Assembly (NCBI GenBank): GCA_902774165.1
Contig: CACYHJ010000043.1
Coordinates: 1-11,329 of the forward strand
Direction: 5' to 3'
From: Oscillospiraceae bacterium
GTDB lineage: Bacteria > Bacillota > Clostridia > Oscillospirales > Acutalibacteraceae
Length of the DNA: 11,329 bases
Each line of letters opens with the position of its first letter. Position 1 is the first letter of the stretch. A program made the translations under genes and the position numbers. Under the pieces are notes generated by a model. The model ran no database searches. It saw only the letters and a program-made list of their open reading frames with translations, and was not told the origin of the DNA. This document shows positions 7,781 to 11,329 of this stretch, one piece after another.

Positions 7781-8461
7781 TCACCTGATTCTTTTGTCTT
7801 GAACGATCCTGCCGTCTTCGATCGCTATGATGCGGTCCGCCTGCAGCGCGATGTTCTCATCGTGGGTGATAAGAATGATAGTCTGCTCGTATTTTTTATT
7901 CGACAGCTTGAACAGCTCCATGATCTCCTGCGTATTTCGGACGTCGAGATTGCCGGTGGGTTCGTCCGCCAGCACCACGTCCGGGTTGTTGATCAGCGTC
8001 CGCCCGATGGCGACGCGCTGCTGCTGACCGCCCGAGAGCTGACGCGGCAGATCGCGCTCGCGGCCCTTCAGTCCCAAAAGCTCGATCATCTCGTTGAAAT
8101 AGGCGCGGTCGATCTTCTGCTCATCCAGCAGCGCGGGCAGCAGGATATTTTCCTCGACCGTCAGGCGGGAGAGAAGGTTGTAGAACTGGTATATAATGCC
8201 GACCCTGCGGCGGCGGAAGATCGCCAGCTTCTCGTTGCTCTGCGCGAAAACATCCTCCCCGTTCAGATAGACCTTGCCGGAGTCCGGCCGGTCAACGCTT
8301 CCCAAAATATGGATCAGCGTGCTTTTGCCGGAGCCACTGGAGCCGACCACCGCGACAAACTCCCCGCTTTGAACCGAAAGTGATACGTCGTTCAGCGCGT
8401 GAACGGCGTTTTCCTCTTTGCCGTAGGTCTTTACAAGATGTTCCGCTCTTAGTATTTCCAT
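7781..8461 (-). CDS. ABC transporter ATPase of the LolD/MacB type
   Basis: This 226-residue cytoplasmic ATPase drives the adjacent FtsX-type permease. It carries Walker A GSSGSGKST (40-48), a Q-loop YQFYNLL (Gln92), the signature LSGGQ (142-146), Walker B VVLADE (162-167) followed by PTGNLD, and the switch His200 in LITHDE. The PTGNLD segment and the stretch RRRRVGIIYQFYNLLSRLTVEENI are hallmarks of the LolD/MacB/BceA branch that pairs with FtsX permeases. Length is normal for the family. A very strong GGAGGAG ribosome binding site (8467-8473) lies 5 bases before the ATG. The gene starts 25 bases after the MFS gene ends, with no terminator between them, so it is probably expressed from the promoter at 9905-9933. 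Confidence 0.97.
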   Translation of the reverse strand: MEILRAEHLVKTYGKEENAVHALNDVSLSVQSGEFVAVVGSSGSGKSTLIHILGSVDRPDSGKVYLNGEDVFAQSNEKLAIFRRRRVGIIYQFYNLLSRLTVEENILLPALLDEQKIDRAYFNEMIELLGLKGRERDLPRQLSGGQQQRVAIGRTLINNPDVVLADEPTGNLDVRNTQEIMELFKLSNKKYEQTIILITHDENIALQADRIIAIEDGRIVQDKRIR

Positions 8462-8486
8462 GGAAGCTCCTCCGTTTTATCAGTTT

Positions 8487-9869
8487 TTAATCTTCATTTT
8501 CATCCCTGATTTCCTGCAGGGTCTTGTCGGAAATCGTATTCGTCTCGCCGTGTCGGACAAAGACCATACAGGTCAGCGCGAGGATAAAGCAAATCGGGCA
8601 GAATACAAACAGCGACCAATAGTTCGGCGCGCCGTCCGAGGTGAATTTTTTCGTGATATCGAACATCGCGCCCACGATCACCGGTCCCGCGATCGCCGCG
8701 GACTGGGTCGCCGTATAGTAAAGTCCGGTAAACGTGCCGATGCGCTCCTGTCCGCCGATTTCCAGCACCAGCGGCAGGGTATTGATGGTAACGAAAGCGA
8801 TGCATACGCCCCCGACGATGATCGCGATATAGAGAAGCACCGTCAGCCTTGTGATGAAGAACAAAAGGAACAGCGCCAGAATGCCGATCCAGCCGGTCAT
8901 GATGGTCTTTTTGCGGCCGAATTTCTGCCCCAGCTTGCCGGCGGGGATCGCGCCGATCACCGTCGCCGCGGCAAAGAGCGTGATAAACAGCGCGGCGTCC
9001 TTCTCCGCGAAGCCCATCTCCTTTGTGGCGAAGGTGGTAAAATAGGTGTTGATCGAATCCGTGGCGTTGGAGTTGAAGAACAGAGCAACCAGCATCAGCA
9101 GCAGCGACGTCATTTCGCCTCGGCTCAGACCGATCTGCCGCAGCCCTGTCTTTTTCTCTTTCGCCGCGCGGCCTTTTTCATAACTGTTTTTAACTTTCAG
9201 CGATTCTTCCTTTGTGATGCGGTTGTCGCCCTCACGGACGGCGAACACCACCACAAGCAGGCACAGGATCATCACGATCGCGCCGAACAGAAACACGTTG
9301 TTCCGAAGCGTCTGCACGTCGTCGGTTTTGAACAGTTTGGAGATGATCGAGCCGGAGACCGTGCCGAGAACGACGCCCGCGCCGCCCATAATGTTGATCA
9401 CCGCGTTGCCCTCGCCCCGCAGCTCCGACGGGGTGAAATCCGGCATCATGGCGACCACAGGCGAGCGCCAGGTGGACATGATAAAATTGAAGAGGATCAC
9501 GTCGATCATCAGAATCCCCAGCGTCCGGATCCGCGGGATCAATACAAACAACAGCGCGCAGATCGGAAGACCGAGCATGATATAGGGCGTGCGCTTGCCG
9601 AATCGGGTGTGGGTGCGGTCGGAAAGTCTGCCGAACAGCGGCTGGCAGATCAGGCCGAAGACATTGTCAAACACCATGATCGCGCCGATGGCGGTGCCGG
9701 ACCATGCTAGACGGCTCAGCGCATCGTTGTCCGCGAGAATCAGCGGCACATAGGCGTTGTATATGATCCACGCCACCTGCACCGCCATAAAGCCGAAGCC
9801 GATCAGCGCGGTTTTGCCGTAATTGAGCTTTTTCCGTTCTCCCGCCGCGGGATGATCTTTCATTTTCAT
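8487..9869 (-). CDS. MFS transporter, sugar-type (SLC45/GPH-like), substrate unknown
   Basis: This 460-residue inner-membrane carrier has about 12 hydrophobic segments in two halves, with a charged cytoplasmic loop at about 212-250. The N-terminal half carries the loop 2-3 motif GRLSDRTHTRFGKR (80-93); the second half has the related GKLGQKFGRKK (311-321). The opening VAWIIYNAYVPLIL and the SDRTHTRFGKRTPY motif resemble SLC45-like and glycoside transporters, so a disaccharide or glycoside carried with a cation is the best guess, without direct evidence. The ATG at 9867-9869 is preceded by AAAGGGGG (9880-9887); an in-frame ATG two codons later would change little. It is the first gene after a strong promoter, and the ABC pair follows. 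The gene is intact, with no sign of decay. Confidence 0.92.
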   Translation of the reverse strand: MKMKDHPAAGERKKLNYGKTALIGFGFMAVQVAWIIYNAYVPLILADNDALSRLAWSGTAIGAIMVFDNVFGLICQPLFGRLSDRTHTRFGKRTPYIMLGLPICALLFVLIPRIRTLGILMIDVILFNFIMSTWRSPVVAMMPDFTPSELRGEGNAVINIMGGAGVVLGTVSGSIISKLFKTDDVQTLRNNVFLFGAIVMILCLLVVVFAVREGDNRITKEESLKVKNSYEKGRAAKEKKTGLRQIGLSRGEMTSLLLMLVALFFNSNATDSINTYFTTFATKEMGFAEKDAALFITLFAAATVIGAIPAGKLGQKFGRKKTIMTGWIGILALFLLFFITRLTVLLYIAIIVGGVCIAFVTINTLPLVLEIGGQERIGTFTGLYYTATQSAAIAGPVIVGAMFDITKKFTSDGAPNYWSLFVFCPICFILALTCMVFVRHGETNTISDKTLQEIRDENED

Positions 9870-9904
9870 ATTCGGTTTGCCCCCTTTGTTAATTTATTTC
9901 TTAT

Positions 9905-9933
9905 ATTATATTACATATTGATAAAACGGTCAA
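9905..9933 (-). promoter_or_regulatory. Sigma-A type promoter for the MFS-ABC genes
   Basis: On the - strand, TTGACC (9933-9928) is followed after exactly 17 bases by a perfect TATAAT (9910-9905), within an AT-rich patch. It lies 36 bases upstream of the MFS start. The -35 box overlaps the stop codon of the truncated transporter at 9930-9932. No operator palindrome is evident. Confidence 0.85.
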
Positions 9934-10604
9934 TCGCTTTCAAGATATTCGGAAACCATTTTACTTCTGCGCTCCGCGAGTTCCCGATACATCCGGGCTC
10001 TCGCTGCTTTCGAGATCGGCCACAGCATTTTCGGAATGATCCCCAGCGCGCCGGAGACCACCGGCACCACAGAGCAAAGCGCGAACAGCCAGAATTTCGT
10101 CCGATCGCTCTGACTTCCGAGCTCCAGACTCTGATTATAACCGATCCGTTTCATTACGATACTGTTGACGGAATTCATGAGCGTTCCCTGGATTTTTACG
10201 ACCAGATCCCTTGCAACGCCTGCCGTCGCTTCCATGCGGTACCCGTTTTTCCATTCGCAATAATCCATCGCCTCATTGAAAAGATCCGCGTTGATCACCT
10301 TGTTTACACCGAACAGAAGCTTGTTGAACAGTTCCCGAAAGCCGAAATAAGTCAGCATCGGGCCGATATGCTTGTAGTTCTTTTTGTACAGACCGAAAAA
10401 GAAGAAACCGAAGCGCAGCGCGTCGTCGTAAAGATCCGCCGCGACCCAGAGCGTTTTGGATGAGAACCGTTTCCGCAGCGGCGCGACCAGGGCGTAGCTC
10501 GCGCTTCCGACCGGCGCCGATACGGCGCTGACCGCCGTTCGAAGCGTTTCGACCATGTGCTGCCCGGAAAACATATTGAGCCAATAATCGTCTTCGCCGG
10601 TCCC
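9930..10604 (-). CDS. GPH-family (MFS_2) sugar transporter, C-terminal half only; 5' part lost at a junction
   Basis: About 224 residues of a glycoside-pentoside-hexuronide:cation symporter-like protein, from GTGEDDYWLNMF to the stop. Family features include the cytoplasmic segment FNEAMDYCEWKNGYRMEAT, which corresponds to the DYGEWKTGKR-like motif of this family, followed by helices, a late SDRTKFWLFALCSVVPVVSGALGIIPKMLWPI pair and a basic AERRSKM tail. Full-length members have about 440-500 residues, so roughly the first half is missing. The frame stays open to 11015, but those extra 137 residues are the antisense of the coding frame on the other strand and look nothing like a transporter. 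No plausible start codon or ribosome binding site exists near 10604. The fragment may be intact in the real genome if the junction is an assembly error. Confidence 0.8.
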   Translation of the reverse strand, partial: GTGEDDYWLNMFSGQHMVETLRTAVSAVSAPVGSASYALVAPLRKRFSSKTLWVAADLYDDALRFGFFFFGLYKKNYKHIGPMLTYFGFRELFNKLLFGVNKVINADLFNEAMDYCEWKNGYRMEATAGVARDLVVKIQGTLMNSVNSIVMKRIGYNQSLELGSQSDRTKFWLFALCSVVPVVSGALGIIPKMLWPISKAARARMYRELAERRSKMVSEYLESD

Positions 10605-10610
10605 GACGGC
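10587..10610. other. Junction between two unrelated coding fragments
   Basis: Left of this point the - strand encodes a convincing transporter up to GTGEDDYW. Right of it the + strand encodes a convincing extracellular protein. Both are cut in mid-gene and face away from each other, with no start codon, ribosome binding site or intergenic DNA. The codon boundaries of the two frames coincide, which is why each frame stays open far into the other. The exact breakpoint is uncertain by about 20 bases. Confidence 0.7.
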
Positions 10611-11329
10611 AAAGTTACGCTCGGCGATCAGTTCATTGTCGTAACGCAGACGACCAAGACCGACGACTCCACCGGCGAGTTGACGACTTCCTACGTTGTT
10701 GATCGCGCCATGACGCCCGAAGAAAAAAGCTTGGCTGGCGTGTTGAACACGACTTCGACCTGGGTTTCCGATTACAAACCGGAGCCTAACCCTCATACCG
10801 ATGGCGACGACTATAAGACGGTGCGTGATTCCATCGACTGCGTCATGCGTCGCGAGTACCATTATTTCCCAGCTACTCCCGGTACAAGTTATGCTCCAGG
10901 CGTCAACGATAGCGTGATCTACGACGCCGAAGCCGCCGATTGCGCCGGTTGGGTTGGCACGGTCGCCAATATGCTGGCTTACACGGGCTGGGCACAACAG
11001 GCCGGGTTCAGCCAAAGAATGAATATTAACGGTGAGACAGTGATTTATCCGAGCGTCGAAGACGCTGTCGTCGCCTACCTTAGAAATAATTTTATCGATA
11101 CGGGAGCCAGTGGTTTTACAGCGGCGAGAGTTCTTGACTACCTTTTCTCGGGCAACGATGAGAATCGTTATGGGGCTAATCTAAGCAGTTATACAAACTC
11201 TGTTGAAGGCGGCGGGTTCTTTACGGATATTGAATTCGGAAAAGTCGGGGGATACGTCGAATCCAGTGATTCGATGTTGCAGGATTTGTGCCGTGCGCTT
11301 GACGACGGGTGCGCCGTTACCCTTGAGAT
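10602..11329 (+). CDS. IdeS/Mac-1-like cysteine-peptidase-fold protein, internal fragment (no start or stop in window)
   Basis: The + strand frame is open from 10464 to the window end, and coding character begins near 10602. It gives about 242 residues. The first ~110 residues are unrecognised (GKVTLGDQFIVVTQTT onwards). Then comes AADCAGWVGTVANMLAYTGW (codons 10932-10991), followed by a helix EDAVVAYLRNNF, a segment GGGFFTDIEF, and LCRALDDGCAVTLE at the edge. From memory of the family, IdeS-like peptidases have a Cys near NML, a central W/F-rich segment, and a DNGY.V.L strand shortly before the catalytic GHA motif, which here would lie beyond the window. The Cys (10941-10943) is nine residues before the Asn of NML, whereas in IdeS I recall seven; the residue at that place is Gly (10947-10949). 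The ATG at 10710 has no ribosome binding site or signal peptide and is probably internal. The protein is probably large and extracellular. The family call is moderate, the existence of coding sequence firm. Confidence 0.6.

Noticed and set aside
7042..7788. + strand frames opposite the permease gene
   Set aside because: Their Arg/Gln-rich composition and lack of any domain mark them as shadows of the FtsX permease gene.
8460..9710. 416-residue + strand frame opposite the MFS gene
   Set aside because: Its His/Arg/Asp-rich sequence is the complement of membrane-helix codons; the - strand gene has clear MFS motifs and a promoter.
10605..11015. N-terminal 137 residues of the 361-residue - strand frame
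   Set aside because: They are antisense to a better + strand frame, show no membrane helices of a transporter, and no ribosome binding site supports the ATG at 11015.

Overview
The window most resembles a gut-type Clostridia (Oscillospiraceae/Ruminococcaceae-like) genome or metagenomic contig. The supporting signs are Gram-positive AAAGGAG-type ribosome binding sites, a BspA-type leucine-rich-repeat surface protein with CxxC repeats and a short aromatic tail, an OmpR-family regulator paired with a small two-helix histidine kinase, and Firmicutes-style FtsX permeases. The last ~730 bases do not fit this picture and look like a piece of a different gene, possibly from another organism.

Layout. 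Positions 1-1396 (+ strand) hold the end of an OmpR-family response regulator and its partner histidine kinase. They stop at a strong bidirectional terminator (1409-1459). Everything from 1468 to about 10604 is on the - strand. In transcription order this is: the 3' part of a GPH-type sugar transporter whose 5' half is missing (9930-~10604); a complete 12-helix MFS transporter with its own well-formed promoter (8487-9869); an ABC ATPase and a large FtsX-type permease, tightly packed behind it (7781-8461 and 5626-7776); and a 1304-residue secreted papain-family cysteine protease with lectin-like, leucine-rich-repeat and Cys-repeat regions (1468-5382). The protease has its own leader, containing three GTCAC repeats at an exact 11-bp period and a nested hairpin.

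From about 10600 to the end, the + strand carries an open frame with neither a start nor a stop in the window. It encodes what looks like part of an IdeS/Mac-1-like cysteine-peptidase-fold protein. It meets the truncated transporter head to head within about 20 bases, with no start codon, promoter or spacer between them. This is best explained as an assembly chimera or a recent rearrangement.

How the genes may work together (inference). The kinase has almost no extracellular loop, like kinases that sense through a partner ABC exporter, and the ABC pair here is of the general exporter type found with such kinases. The 11-bp direct repeats before the protease have the geometry bound by OmpR/PhoB-family regulators. 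The locus could therefore be a cell-envelope sensing unit that controls a secreted protease, but nothing in the sequence proves the link. I see no CRISPR array, tRNA, rRNA, insertion sequence or phage gene.
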